Of a stretch of 20,579 nucleotides of DNA, positions 1 through 8,457 are shown in pieces. The stretch covers positions 1 through 20,579 of the forward strand of contig DGQS01000111.1 of NCBI GenBank assembly GCA_002389785.1. The letters are read 5' to 3'. Numbering within the stretch: the stretch's first letter is position 1; each line of letters starts with the position of its first letter. The translations under genes and the position numbers were made by a program. Under the pieces are notes generated by a model. It was not told the DNA's origin and searched no databases. It was given only the letters and a program-made list of their open reading frames with translations. Source of the DNA: Bacteroidetes bacterium UBA4408. Its GTDB lineage: Bacteria; Bacteroidota; Bacteroidia; UBA4408.

Positions 1-2463
1 GGCAACACTATTCCAGTTCAAGCTATCAATTGACGATTGCCATTGATACAAATAGTTGGGTGAATAGTTTATTCCACCCAAGGAAAGATGCGCTGCCTTG
101 CCTTTACAAATCATTGTTTCTTTGGCCAATGCAAATCCCGGTAATACCGGTGAAACACATGAATCGGCATCCATTATGTTTACTAAATAATCTTCTACCT
201 CACCGTGATTGAAAGAACCGCATCCGTTATTGCTCGAATTTGAATTTACTTCCCAATAGGCAATTCTTAGTCCGGTAATACCAATGTTAGCTGAATCGGG
301 AACGCTTAGTAAAATTGATTTTGTATTGGATAATTGTGATGAAAAAGCTAAGGCTCCGAGTGAGATAATTTCGTTTGCTTTGTTTCCAAATACTCCATTT
401 CGGTCGTAATCGATGTATGCTTTTATGAGCATGGTTGATTTATAATATTCGGCTTCATACGTAACCGAAAAATTATATTTCCCACCTTTAACAAGTGGTG
501 CAGGTGTGATGGACGTATAATTGGAATAAAGTTTTTGTTTACTGCCGGAAGTATTATCAAGGGTTGAGAGGTTTACGTTTTTGATTTGATACAAAGAAGG
601 ATTGATTGCCTTGAAATCGCAATAGCACAAGTAAAAGGGCGATGAGCCTACCCTTAAAGGGAGGGTATAAACCGAATCGGCTCCCGAACAAGTTACTAAA
701 CATTTGTAAAAACTTTGTTGATTTTGACTTAAAAAATATGCGTTAGAGGTAGCTCCCGGTATACTGGCCCAATTCAACGAATCGGTTGAAACAAACCATT
801 GAAAGGTATATCCCGAACCCAAAGCACTGGCAACAAATATGCGGAAACTAACCGTGCTACAAACTTCGGTTACTGAAGCTCCTGTGTACAATGTATCAGG
901 CACGGATGTGCACGGTTGTGCAGGCATAATTTGTACCAGGTAATCTTCGGTTTCGCCATAAAAGGTTGCATCGCAAGGTTCAACAGGTAGTTGGGTATTG
1001 GGGTCGTACAATACAATACGCATTTTGGTTAATCCAAGCGGCGCAGAATCGGGAATTTGTATAAAACTGCGAGCTTCATATCCGTTGACACCACTTTTGG
1101 TTTTACCTAAAAAAATAGTTTCTGTGGTGTTATCAAAAACTCCGTCTTTGTTGTAATCGATAAAAACCATTACACCCGATTTTATGTAATTCACATGAAA
1201 AATTTCTTTCACAGATAATTCATAATTGGCTCCCTGATTAACCACTGCGGGTGCTACATTGCAATAATCGGTAAACGCATTAAAAACCTGCGAACTTAGC
1301 GCCGGAACAGCATTTCCATTTAGCAAATTCGAAAATTTAACTTGACCTATATTAATTGCATTAGAATAGCGTGAGTAAGAACTACAATACGTTTGCATAT
1401 TATAGAGCTGAGTGATTTTTAAATTATTGGTGAAATAATTAGTTGTTCCACAACTGAGTTTGCATCGATAAAAAGCAGTACTATCTTGAGATAAAAAAGT
1501 AAACCGCGTTGCTAAACTTGGCAGTGGAGTATAGTTCACACTGTCGGTAGATTTTTGCCACTCAATGCTAGTATTTGCGGCTAAATTAACTGCATCCAAA
1601 ATAAGCGTAAAAGTATCTGTAGCCGATACAGCATAACTGCTTGGAAAAATTGTTCCGCTTAAATTTGAGGCAATGCAAGCGGTATCCGGTGGACTAAAAG
1701 TGAAACTTGTGCCCAATGCAGGATAGTTATATTTTCCGAGCATACAAGTGCTCTTGTTGGTGTATCCCCAGCTGCTGTTTTCCCAGTTTCCGGTTAAACG
1801 GCGATTGCTGTAATTGCTTGAATCAATTCCCCTAATTCCTATTTCAAAATACTGATCGGCACCTTGTTTCAGCACCGAAAGTTTGTGATAAATAAATTGA
1901 ATTTTATTAGTTCCTTCATACAAGCGAATTTGAAAACTGAGGCTATCGTTATTCATGGAATAGCGTCTTGCCATATTATCAAACTGTACCGCTAAAATGC
2001 GATTAGGGGCAGCGCCCATGGTTGAATAATGTATTCGAGATGCATTGGTTTGACACAAATAACCTCCTAAAGCCGAAATAACTGTTGCACTTACTTTACC
2101 CGAAATAGGATTAGTTGCAGGGGTTACTTTCATGTTTAAAGAGTTATTTCCCAACATCAAATAACCTCTTGAATTTATTCCAAAAACCGTATTTACCTGA
2201 CCATCTACAATAAAATTAAAGCCGATTGGAATTCCACTAAAAAACAAATTGTTGGCATTGGTTGTACCGTAAGGCTGATTAGCGGCGCCGTAATAAACCG
2301 TTGTATTGTGATAGTAAGCAACTAAATTGGTTCCTCCTATGAGAGGAGAAATGGTATCGACTTGTTGAGTAAAATTATAGTTATTTAAAGAGGCTCGTAC
2401 TTGCAATGTGCTAATGATGCATATCTGTACAAGCAACGCTTTTAGTAAAAACTTGATTTTCAT
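1..2463 (-). CDS. Large secreted GEVED-domain protein, C-terminus beyond the window
   Basis: Reading the minus strand from the ATG at 2463, the frame stays open for all 821 codons to the window edge, so the gene is 3'-truncated by the window and not broken. Residues 1-25 form a signal peptide (basic start, hydrophobic core, cleavage near VRA-S). An N-terminal beta domain of the 'IGFNF...INSRGYLMLG' type follows (about 50-245). After it come Ig-like segments carrying a repeated WQ-x-S-x-DS-x-(N)W signature and two GEVED domains. In the first GEVED domain the Asp-rich loop (DYNKDGVF) starts at 436 and GETEDY lies at 503-508. In the second, DYDRNGVF starts at 685 and GEVEDY lies at 754-759. The domain spacing is nearly identical (67 and 69 residues), so this is a repeated module. 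GEVED proteins of Bacteroidota are typically large surface or secreted proteins with a type IX secretion C-terminal domain; that end is not visible here, so T9SS export is inferred. The ligand is unknown. Confidence 0.9.
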   Translation of the reverse strand, partial: MKIKFLLKALLVQICIISTLQVRASLNNYNFTQQVDTISPLIGGTNLVAYYHNTTVYYGAANQPYGTTNANNLFFSGIPIGFNFIVDGQVNTVFGINSRGYLMLGNNSLNMKVTPATNPISGKVSATVISALGGYLCQTNASRIHYSTMGAAPNRILAVQFDNMARRYSMNNDSLSFQIRLYEGTNKIQFIYHKLSVLKQGADQYFEIGIRGIDSSNYSNRRLTGNWENSSWGYTNKSTCMLGKYNYPALGTSFTFSPPDTACIASNLSGTIFPSSYAVSATDTFTLILDAVNLAANTSIEWQKSTDSVNYTPLPSLATRFTFLSQDSTAFYRCKLSCGTTNYFTNNLKITQLYNMQTYCSSYSRYSNAINIGQVKFSNLLNGNAVPALSSQVFNAFTDYCNVAPAVVNQGANYELSVKEIFHVNYIKSGVMVFIDYNKDGVFDNTTETIFLGKTKSGVNGYEARSFIQIPDSAPLGLTKMRIVLYDPNTQLPVEPCDATFYGETEDYLVQIMPAQPCTSVPDTLYTGASVTEVCSTVSFRIFVASALGSGYTFQWFVSTDSLNWASIPGATSNAYFLSQNQQSFYKCLVTCSGADSVYTLPLRVGSSPFYLCYCDFKAINPSLYQIKNVNLSTLDNTSGSKQKLYSNYTSITPAPLVKGGKYNFSVTYEAEYYKSTMLIKAYIDYDRNGVFGNKANEIISLGALAFSSQLSNTKSILLSVPDSANIGITGLRIAYWEVNSNSSNNGCGSFNHGEVEDYLVNIMDADSCVSPVLPGFALAKETMICKGKAAHLSLGGINYSPNYLYQWQSSIDSLNWNSVA

Positions 2464-2480
2464 GATGCTAGAGGTTTTCA

Positions 2481-2488
2481 CAAAATTA
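2481..2488 (-). promoter_or_regulatory. Putative Bacteroidota -7 box before the GEVED gene
   Basis: TAATTTTG on the minus strand matches the Bacteroidota -7 consensus TAnnTTTG exactly, 17 nt upstream of the ATG at 2463. No clear -33 TTTG lies at the usual distance. The match suggests the GEVED gene has its own promoter despite lying 90 nt after the peptidase gene in the same direction. Confidence 0.4.
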
Positions 2489-2553
2489 CGCAATTATGCG
2501 CCAGAAAAAACTTCTACAACATGAATTTTCAACGGCTTTATTAACCGCACTTT

Positions 2554-3438
2554 CTAATTAAAACTCATGTATTCTTGGGGATCCACGGGAAGTCCATTGA
2601 ACCTAAGCTCAAAATGCAAATGTGGGCCGGTTGTGAGTTCGCCGGAGTTTCCGATAATTGCAATTGCTTCACCGGCATTTACACGGTCGCCTACTTTTTT
2701 TAGCAACACCGAATTGTGTTTGTAAATACTTACTAAACTGTTTTCGTGTTGCAGTTGAATAATGTATCCGGTTTCGGAAGTCCAATTAGCAAGAATTACG
2801 GTTCCGTCGAGCGTAGCCTTAATGGCTTCGTTTTCGGGAGCCGTAATGTCAACACCATAATGCGAAGTCCCTGATTTGTACGAATCGGTAACAACACCTT
2901 TGAGGGGAACAAAAAAGAAAAAATTCCGAATCCCGCTTTTGGCAGAACTTTCAACGCCTAATGCTAAACTATACTTACTTTGATTCTCAATCTCATTACG
3001 CATCAACGAATCATCCACTGAGGCGCGCAGGGTGAGTTTATCGTACTTTTTAGTGCTGTCCTTTTGCGTGGGATTTATTTTTGGGTTTTCTAATTTGTCG
3101 TTTATAATATCGGCAAGGTTTGCAATGTTCATCTCTTTGTTACGCAAAGCTTCATCTAATGAATCCACCCGTAGCGCAAGCGTTTTTATATTGCGGCGCA
3201 TGTTCACATCGGCATATCCGGGAATGTATTCGCGCAAGGGAGTAAAGGCAATAATGTAGCTCACTACCACAATCAAAAACAAGGTAAGTACACCTACAAA
3301 AACAAAAACGTTGAGTGGAGTAAGTACAAAGGATGCCTTTTCTTCGAAGGTGGCATCGTTCATAATTACCAAACGGAATTTATTTTTAATGCGATAAAAA
3401 AAACGGCTTTCCTTTTTTTTCTTTAGCTCATCGGCCAT
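2554..3438 (-). CDS. Membrane-anchored M23 (LytM-type) peptidoglycan endopeptidase
   Basis: This 294-residue protein has a basic cytoplasmic N-terminus, one transmembrane segment (about 44-66), a helical/coiled region (about 75-125) and a C-terminal M23 domain (about 175-294). Both zinc motifs are intact: HYGVD gives His193 and Asp197, and HLH gives His273 and His275 within the HLHFEL signature. All ligands expected for an active M23 zinc metallopeptidase are therefore present, unlike degenerate NlpD/EnvC-type regulators. M23 enzymes cut peptide cross-links in peptidoglycan; the single anchor would place the domain in the periplasm. The overall plan (TM, coiled coil, LytM) is common in Bacteroidota, where such genes are often near aminoacyl-tRNA synthetase genes; here trpS is divergent. 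The start is an ATG with no better upstream choice. Its exact substrate bond and cellular role cannot be told from sequence. Confidence 0.9.
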   Translation of the reverse strand: MADELKKKKESRFFYRIKNKFRLVIMNDATFEEKASFVLTPLNVFVFVGVLTLFLIVVVSYIIAFTPLREYIPGYADVNMRRNIKTLALRVDSLDEALRNKEMNIANLADIINDKLENPKINPTQKDSTKKYDKLTLRASVDDSLMRNEIENQSKYSLALGVESSAKSGIRNFFFFVPLKGVVTDSYKSGTSHYGVDITAPENEAIKATLDGTVILANWTSETGYIIQLQHENSLVSIYKHNSVLLKKVGDRVNAGEAIAIIGNSGELTTGPHLHFELRFNGLPVDPQEYMSFN

Positions 3439-3595
3439 ACTTACAGTTTAACAGGGATTGCTGCTGGCAAATATCTTAAAAAAATTGATGAGGAAAACTT
3501 TTCTAAAAATTGCTTTTACTTGCCAACAATTCAAAAAATAATTTTTGTGTGTGTTTAGGGACAAATGTTTTCTTAATTCTTTTAAACAATAATCT

Positions 3596-3603
3596 TACTT
3601 TTG
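3596..3603 (+). promoter_or_regulatory. Putative -7 box of the trpS promoter
   Basis: TACTTTTG matches TAnnTTTG exactly, 28 nt before the trpS ATG, inside the 193-nt divergent gap with the M23 peptidase gene. A T-rich TGTTTT sequence lies about 24 nt upstream and may serve as a poor -33 element. It probably drives trpS and the two closely spaced genes after it. Confidence 0.45.
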
Positions 3604-3631
3604 CGACACAAAATTTTATTTATCCCAAACT

Positions 3632-4603
3632 ATGTCTCGCATACTTACAGGCGTTCAAAGCACAGGAGTTCCTCATTTAGGGAATATACTCGGAGCTATT
3701 TTGCCTGCAATTGAATTGTCGAAAAAAACGGAAAATTTATCCCTGTTTTTTATTGCCGATTTGCACACGCTTACCTCTGTTAAAGATGCAAACACCATTA
3801 AAACCAACACGCTTAGCACTGCAGCGGCTTGGTTGGCATTTGGATTTGATACCGATAAAAATATTTTCTATCGCCAAAGTAGAGTTACCGAAGTTGCCGA
3901 ATTAACCTGGTATTTAAACTGTTTTACCCCTTACCCGATGTTGGCCAATGCGCATTCGTTTAAGGATAAATCAGAGCGCTTGTCGGATGTAAATGCCGGA
4001 TTGTTTACCTATCCCGTGTTGATGGCTGCCGATATTTTGTTGTACGATGCACAGTTTGTTCCGGTTGGAAAAGATCAATTACAACACCTGGAAATGACGC
4101 GCGACATAGGCGAAAAATTTAATTACCTCATGGGCGAAACATTTGTTATACCGGAAGCACTGATTGACGAACGTGTAATGATAGTTCCCGGAATCGACGG
4201 ACAAAAGATGAGTAAAAGCTATAATAATTTCATCAATATTTTTCTTCCCGAAAAGGAGCTTAAAAAAGTAGTGATGAGCATTGTTAGCGATAGCAAATCG
4301 TTGGAAGAGCCGAAGAATCCGGACAGTGATAACACTTTTAATTTGTATAAACTAATTGCAAGTGCCGAAGAAACCGAAACCATGCGCCAAAATTATTTGC
4401 GCGGAGGATTTGGTTACGGGCACGCAAAAACGGCTTTACTTGATTGTATTTTGACTACTTTTAAATCGCAGCGTGAACACTTTAATTACTTTATGACGCA
4501 TACAGATGAACTGGAAAATAAGTTGAAAATTGGGGAGGAAAAAGCCAAAAAAATAGCGCAAGAAACTTTAGCACGCGTGAAAAGTAAATTAGGATATCTT
4601 TAA
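3632..4603 (+). CDS. trpS: Tryptophanyl-tRNA synthetase
   Basis: A class I aminoacyl-tRNA synthetase of 323 residues, close to the usual 325-340 for bacterial TrpRS. The HIGH-equivalent is HLGN at residues 15-18 in the TG-x-x-HLGN-x-x-GA context, and KMSKS is at 192-196. The family block PVGKDQLQHLEMTRDI (about 148-163) and the MAADILLYDA block lie between them. It charges tRNA(Trp) with tryptophan using ATP in the cytoplasm. The ATG at 3632 fits family length. The cytochrome c gene follows after 37 nt and hflX after that, all on the plus strand, suggesting one transcript. No leader-peptide attenuator or T-box-like structure is evident upstream, so regulation looks simple. Identification is secure. 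Confidence 0.97.
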   Translation: MSRILTGVQSTGVPHLGNILGAILPAIELSKKTENLSLFFIADLHTLTSVKDANTIKTNTLSTAAAWLAFGFDTDKNIFYRQSRVTEVAELTWYLNCFTPYPMLANAHSFKDKSERLSDVNAGLFTYPVLMAADILLYDAQFVPVGKDQLQHLEMTRDIGEKFNYLMGETFVIPEALIDERVMIVPGIDGQKMSKSYNNFINIFLPEKELKKVVMSIVSDSKSLEEPKNPDSDNTFNLYKLIASAEETETMRQNYLRGGFGYGHAKTALLDCILTTFKSQREHFNYFMTHTDELENKLKIGEEKAKKIAQETLARVKSKLGYL

Positions 4604-4640
4604 ATTTTTGAATTCGTTCATACACTAAACACACCAACAC

Positions 4641-5258
4641 ATGAATCTATTAACTATCCACAAAGTATCGGTAATTCTGTTTTTATTGATTTACCTTATC
4701 AAAACAATTCTACTTGTTGCCAATCAAACCGAAAATTTAGAGAAATTTAAAAAGCTTACCAAGGTTCTCGAAATGATAGTTAGCGCTAGTTTCCTTATTA
4801 CAGGGATTTGGATGTTGGTTGAAATTGGAAATATAAAATCATTTCAAATTATTAAAATTTGCCTTGTTTTGGCTTCCATACCGGTTGCTGTAATCGCCTA
4901 CAAAAAATCGAATAAGGTGCTGGCTATAGTATCCCTGCTCATGATTATTATGTCGTACGGATTGGCCGAAATGAGCCGCAAACAAAGAGCAGTGGGTAGT
5001 AACGATATGGGTCTTAACTCGAGCGACACTTTGATGGTTGGACAAACCGTGTACACCAATTACTGTGTTAAATGCCACGGACAAGATGGAAACAAAGGAT
5101 TTATGGGGGCACTCGACCTTACCCTTTCGTCGCTGGATGAAGCCGGTGTTGCTGATTTGGTAGCCAACGGTAAAGGCAATATGACTGCCTTTAAAGATCA
5201 ATTAACCGCCGAGCAAATACATGCTGTAGCTGTTTATGTAAAAACGATGAAGCATTAA
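4641..5258 (+). CDS. Four-TM (SirB-like) membrane protein fused to a class I cytochrome c domain
   Basis: The 205-residue protein has four hydrophobic helices (about 8-27, 43-61, 68-87, 92-109) followed by a linker and a c-type cytochrome domain (about 122-205). The haem site is C142-V-K-C-H146, and Met181 in the GKGNMTAF stretch is the likely distal axial ligand, as in class I cytochromes c. The membrane part resembles the small SirB/CopD-like four-helix proteins in size and pattern; that resemblance is by eye only. With the haem domain on the periplasmic side, it could pass electrons within the respiratory chain, but no partner oxidase or reductase is nearby. It sits between trpS and hflX (37 and 18 nt gaps), a position that says nothing about its job. 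The start ATG is clear. The haem domain is certain; the function of the membrane part is not. Confidence 0.88.
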   Translation: MNLLTIHKVSVILFLLIYLIKTILLVANQTENLEKFKKLTKVLEMIVSASFLITGIWMLVEIGNIKSFQIIKICLVLASIPVAVIAYKKSNKVLAIVSLLMIIMSYGLAEMSRKQRAVGSNDMGLNSSDTLMVGQTVYTNYCVKCHGQDGNKGFMGALDLTLSSLDEAGVADLVANGKGNMTAFKDQLTAEQIHAVAVYVKTMKH

Positions 5259-5276
5259 TTTGTAAACGAAATAACC

Positions 5277-6464
5277 TTGCACGAAACCGGTAAAAAACAA
5301 GCTACAGCCATACTTGTAGGAGTTATCAATCAGCAACAAGACGAGGTACTTATTACCGAGTACCTTGACGAATTGCAATTTTTAATTGAAACTGCAGGAG
5401 CCATTCCGCTGAAGCGATTTACACAACGCCTTGCTAATCCTGATCCTCGTTCGTTCATTGGGTCTGGAAAATTGGAAGAATTACGGCAATACATCGATGC
5501 ACATGAGGTTGACTGGGTAGTTTTTGATGATGAGTTAAGTCCCTCTCAATTACGCAACATTGAGAAAACACTCAAGCGTAAAATCATTGACCGAAACAAT
5601 TTAATACTCGATATTTTTGCGGCACGAGCACAAACAGCGCATGCAAAAACCCAAACCGAACTTGCTTATTATGAATATATGTTGCCGCGCCTTACCGGCT
5701 TGTGGACACACCTTGAGCGACAGCGTGGAGGAACCGGCACCCGCGGTGGAGCAGGTGAAAAGGAAATAGAAACCGATCGTAGAATTGTGCGTCAAAAAAT
5801 ATCCTTGCTGAAAGAACAACTCAAGCAAATTGACAAACAAATGGCAACGCAACGAAAAAATCGTTCCGAATTAATTCGTGTAGCCCTTGTAGGATATACC
5901 AATGTAGGCAAGAGTACCATTATGAATTTGCTAAGCAAGAGTGAAGTGTTTGCTGAAAATAAGCTGTTTGCTACGCTCGATACTACCGTGCGAAAAGTAG
6001 TCATTGATAACCTTCCTTTTTTGTTGTCAGATACGGTTGGATTTATTCGAAAATTGCCCACCCATTTAATTGAAAGTTTTAAATCAACGCTTGATGAAGT
6101 GCGCGAGGCAGATTTAATTTTGCATGTGGTAGATATTTCGCATCCCAATTTTGAAGCTCACATTCAGGTGGTAAACGAAACCTTGCGCGACATTAAGGCA
6201 CTTGATAAACCAACTATTTTAGTTTTTAATAAAATTGACAAGTATAGTTTTATTGAAAAGGATGCAGATGATTTAACTCCAATTTTACGCGAAAACTTAA
6301 CGCTTGAAACACTAAAAAAAAGCTGGATGTCGAAACTAAACACTCCCTGTCTTTTTATTTCGGCCACCGAAAAAGAAAATGTAGAAGAGTTTAGAAAAAC
6401 AATTTACGAAAAAGTGAAAGCGCTGCATGTGATCCGCTACCCTTATAATAATTTGTTGTATTAA
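5277..6464 (+). CDS. hflX: Ribosome-associated GTPase HflX
   Basis: A 395-residue protein with the HflX N-terminal domain (about 1-185), which contains the glycine-rich signature GG-x-G-x-RG-x-GE (about 152-163), then a TRAFAC GTPase domain. G-motifs are intact: G1 GYTNVGKS at 206-213, G3 DTVGF from 252 and G4 NKID at 318-321. HflX binds the 50S subunit and splits stalled or stress-affected 70S ribosomes. The frame upstream closes at the TAA of the cytochrome gene (5256-5258) and holds no ATG or GTG before TTG 5277; the family N-terminus (a short lead then ATAILVGV) fits that TTG, so I take TTG as the start. An ATG start is not available without losing the conserved N-terminal domain. The gene lies 18 nt after the cytochrome gene and converges with the phosphatase gene at 27 nt. 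Confidence 0.95.
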   Translation: MHETGKKQATAILVGVINQQQDEVLITEYLDELQFLIETAGAIPLKRFTQRLANPDPRSFIGSGKLEELRQYIDAHEVDWVVFDDELSPSQLRNIEKTLKRKIIDRNNLILDIFAARAQTAHAKTQTELAYYEYMLPRLTGLWTHLERQRGGTGTRGGAGEKEIETDRRIVRQKISLLKEQLKQIDKQMATQRKNRSELIRVALVGYTNVGKSTIMNLLSKSEVFAENKLFATLDTTVRKVVIDNLPFLLSDTVGFIRKLPTHLIESFKSTLDEVREADLILHVVDISHPNFEAHIQVVNETLRDIKALDKPTILVFNKIDKYSFIEKDADDLTPILRENLTLETLKKSWMSKLNTPCLFISATEKENVEEFRKTIYEKVKALHVIRYPYNNLLY

Positions 6465-6491
6465 ACTGCTTATTTTTTTACAACAAACTTT

Positions 6492-8405
6492 CTAAAAAGA
6501 AATTCCTGCCACTAAAATATCGTCTATTTGATCACCCTTATTTTTCCATTCTAAAAACGATTTTTCAATCATCTGTTCTTGTTCACCCATGTTAGTGTGA
6601 GCCAGTGAGCAAATAAGTTCCTTAAATCGTTTTTGCGAAAATTTTTTACCTCCCTTTTCCCAATCCGGCCCACCGAACTGATCAGCAAAGCCATCACTAA
6701 ATAAATAATAGTTTGCTCCTTTAATTAAAGGTAAATGATGATTCGTAAAAGGCTGGGTAAAATCAAATTTTCCTACCGGTTGTTTATTGCCTTTTAGCTC
6801 CGTTAAAATAACTTCATCTCCTGAAGTAGTAACAATCCATAGAGGGTTGTTGGCTCCTGCCCATTCGAGTTGATTATTTTTTACATCCATCATAAGCAGC
6901 GAAGCATCCATACCATCATTGATCTCTTCGTGTTCATTTTCTGAAAATGCTTCTACTATAAGTTCATTTACTTTATCTAAAATTAGTGCCGGGGTTTGTA
7001 AATTAAACTCGGTTACCGCACGATTCAGTGCTTGATTACAAACCAGTGAAACAAAGGCTCCCGGAACACCATGGCCGGTGCTATCGCATACTGCAAAAAA
7101 CAATTTGGATCCAGTGTTTTTAAACCAATAAAAATCACCTGCCACAATATCTTTGGGGCGATAAAAAATAAACTGCGAAGGGAAATAGTAATCAAGTAAT
7201 TTTTTACCCGGTAAAATCGCCTTTTGAATACGTTTTGCGTAGTCGATCGATTGAAGTATTTCTGAATTTTTTTGTTCAATTATTGAGTAAGCCTTTCTCA
7301 ACTCAAGGTTGTTTTGCTCCTCTAAATTCGCTCGTTTCAGTGATTCTTCAGCAAGCAACTGGGTTTGAATAAGTTTTAACCTTCCATTACTTTCATCCGC
7401 CAGTACTTGGGTTTTTAATTCAAAATAACGCTCTAAATGTTCAAGTGATTTAAGTAGATTTCCTTCTTCCTTATACAATCGTGCTAACAATTCATGCGCT
7501 CTATAAGCCTTTGCTTTAAAAGTATTTTTTTCAGAAAGCTTTGCTGCTATTTCTAGTTTTTGTGCTGCTTTGCGATACTCTTTAACTTCCAGGTACACCT
7601 GACCCAGTTCAATTAGTGAGGTTATTTGTCCTTGTATATTGGATGTTTTAATGCGCATTTGGTAAGCATGCTCGTGTAATGTAATGGCTTCGTCAAAACG
7701 CTTTAACTTAAATTCAATAACACCCAAATCGGTTAGCGCACGCGATAAGCCGGAAAGCTTGTCGTGATAAACATATATTTCTCTAATTTCATTTAGTATT
7801 TCTGCCGCCTCTTGTAATTTTTCTTGTCTAATTTTTATAGATGCTAAACCATTGCTGGTGCGCGCATAACCGTATTTCGTTTTGCTTTGTTTAAAATACG
7901 CTAACGATTTGGTATAATTTTCTTCTGCCTCTATCAGCTGATTGGAGTCAAATTGATAGGTAGCAAGCGTGTAGTGGCACCATCCATTTACTTCGTCAAA
8001 CGGAGTATTTTCAACCGCTTTAATGCTTTTAAAAATAAAGTCGAAACCGTCATTTCTTTTGCCATCAAACCACGAAACAATAGATTGATAAGTATAAAAA
8101 ATTGCAATCCCTGAAGGAGTTTTTATTTTTGAAAATCGGCTTTGTGCAATTTGGTAACATTCCAGGAACAAGTCCTTTTTTCCTAAACTTAAATAGATAT
8201 ACCCCAAACTGCAATAAAACACAGCGTCATAGCCCTCTGTATCATTATTTTCGGCCTCTTCAATAAATTCTTTGAGTAGTTTAATAACAACCTCTGAATG
8301 TTGCCCATCAATATAAATATACAGCAGCGAAAAAAAACGTTCGTATTTAGTTTTTGGATCTTCAATTTTTACTATCGCGTCGACTTCACTTTCAAAAAAT
8401 GCCAT
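6492..8405 (-). CDS. TPR-repeat protein with C-terminal SpoIIE/PP2C-type phosphatase domain
   Basis: In 637 residues, an array of TPR-like helical hairpins (about 15-340) is followed by a coiled coil (about 340-395) and a SpoIIE/RsbU-type PP2C domain (about 400-637). The metal and catalytic motifs are all present: AGDFYW, CDSTGHGVPGA, NDGMDAS, SDGFADQ and the terminal DQIDDILV. It should therefore be an active serine/threonine phosphatase, probably acting on an anti-anti-sigma-like or other phosphoprotein. There is no signal peptide or transmembrane segment, so the whole protein is predicted to be cytoplasmic, with the TPR array as the sensing or docking part. Many Bacteroidota relatives carry a signal peptide and a TM helix between TPR and phosphatase; this one does not. 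No sigma factor, STAS protein or kinase is in the window. The DUF1569 gene is 52 nt upstream on the same strand. Confidence 0.9.
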   Translation of the reverse strand: MAFFESEVDAIVKIEDPKTKYERFFSLLYIYIDGQHSEVVIKLLKEFIEEAENNDTEGYDAVFYCSLGYIYLSLGKKDLFLECYQIAQSRFSKIKTPSGIAIFYTYQSIVSWFDGKRNDGFDFIFKSIKAVENTPFDEVNGWCHYTLATYQFDSNQLIEAEENYTKSLAYFKQSKTKYGYARTSNGLASIKIRQEKLQEAAEILNEIREIYVYHDKLSGLSRALTDLGVIEFKLKRFDEAITLHEHAYQMRIKTSNIQGQITSLIELGQVYLEVKEYRKAAQKLEIAAKLSEKNTFKAKAYRAHELLARLYKEEGNLLKSLEHLERYFELKTQVLADESNGRLKLIQTQLLAEESLKRANLEEQNNLELRKAYSIIEQKNSEILQSIDYAKRIQKAILPGKKLLDYYFPSQFIFYRPKDIVAGDFYWFKNTGSKLFFAVCDSTGHGVPGAFVSLVCNQALNRAVTEFNLQTPALILDKVNELIVEAFSENEHEEINDGMDASLLMMDVKNNQLEWAGANNPLWIVTTSGDEVILTELKGNKQPVGKFDFTQPFTNHHLPLIKGANYYLFSDGFADQFGGPDWEKGGKKFSQKRFKELICSLAHTNMGEQEQMIEKSFLEWKNKGDQIDDILVAGISF

Positions 8406-8457
8406 ACCATCGTTGTTGGGTGATAAATTTAGCTTTCATAAACTAATTGAAGCAATG

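Noticed and set aside
30..212. Plus-strand 60-codon open frame at the left edge
   Set aside because: It lies wholly inside the GEVED gene on the other strand, whose frame is continuous and has recognisable domains; the short frame has none.
4635..4648. 14-nt identity CAACACATGAATCT with 9093-9106, at two gene starts
   Set aside because: Both are ordinary start contexts (ATG followed by Asn-Leu codons, AC-rich leader); with no further similarity, it looks like chance.
6465..6491. Possible bidirectional terminator between hflX and the phosphatase gene
   Set aside because: There is a T-run but no stem longer than 5 bp, so I could not support a terminator.
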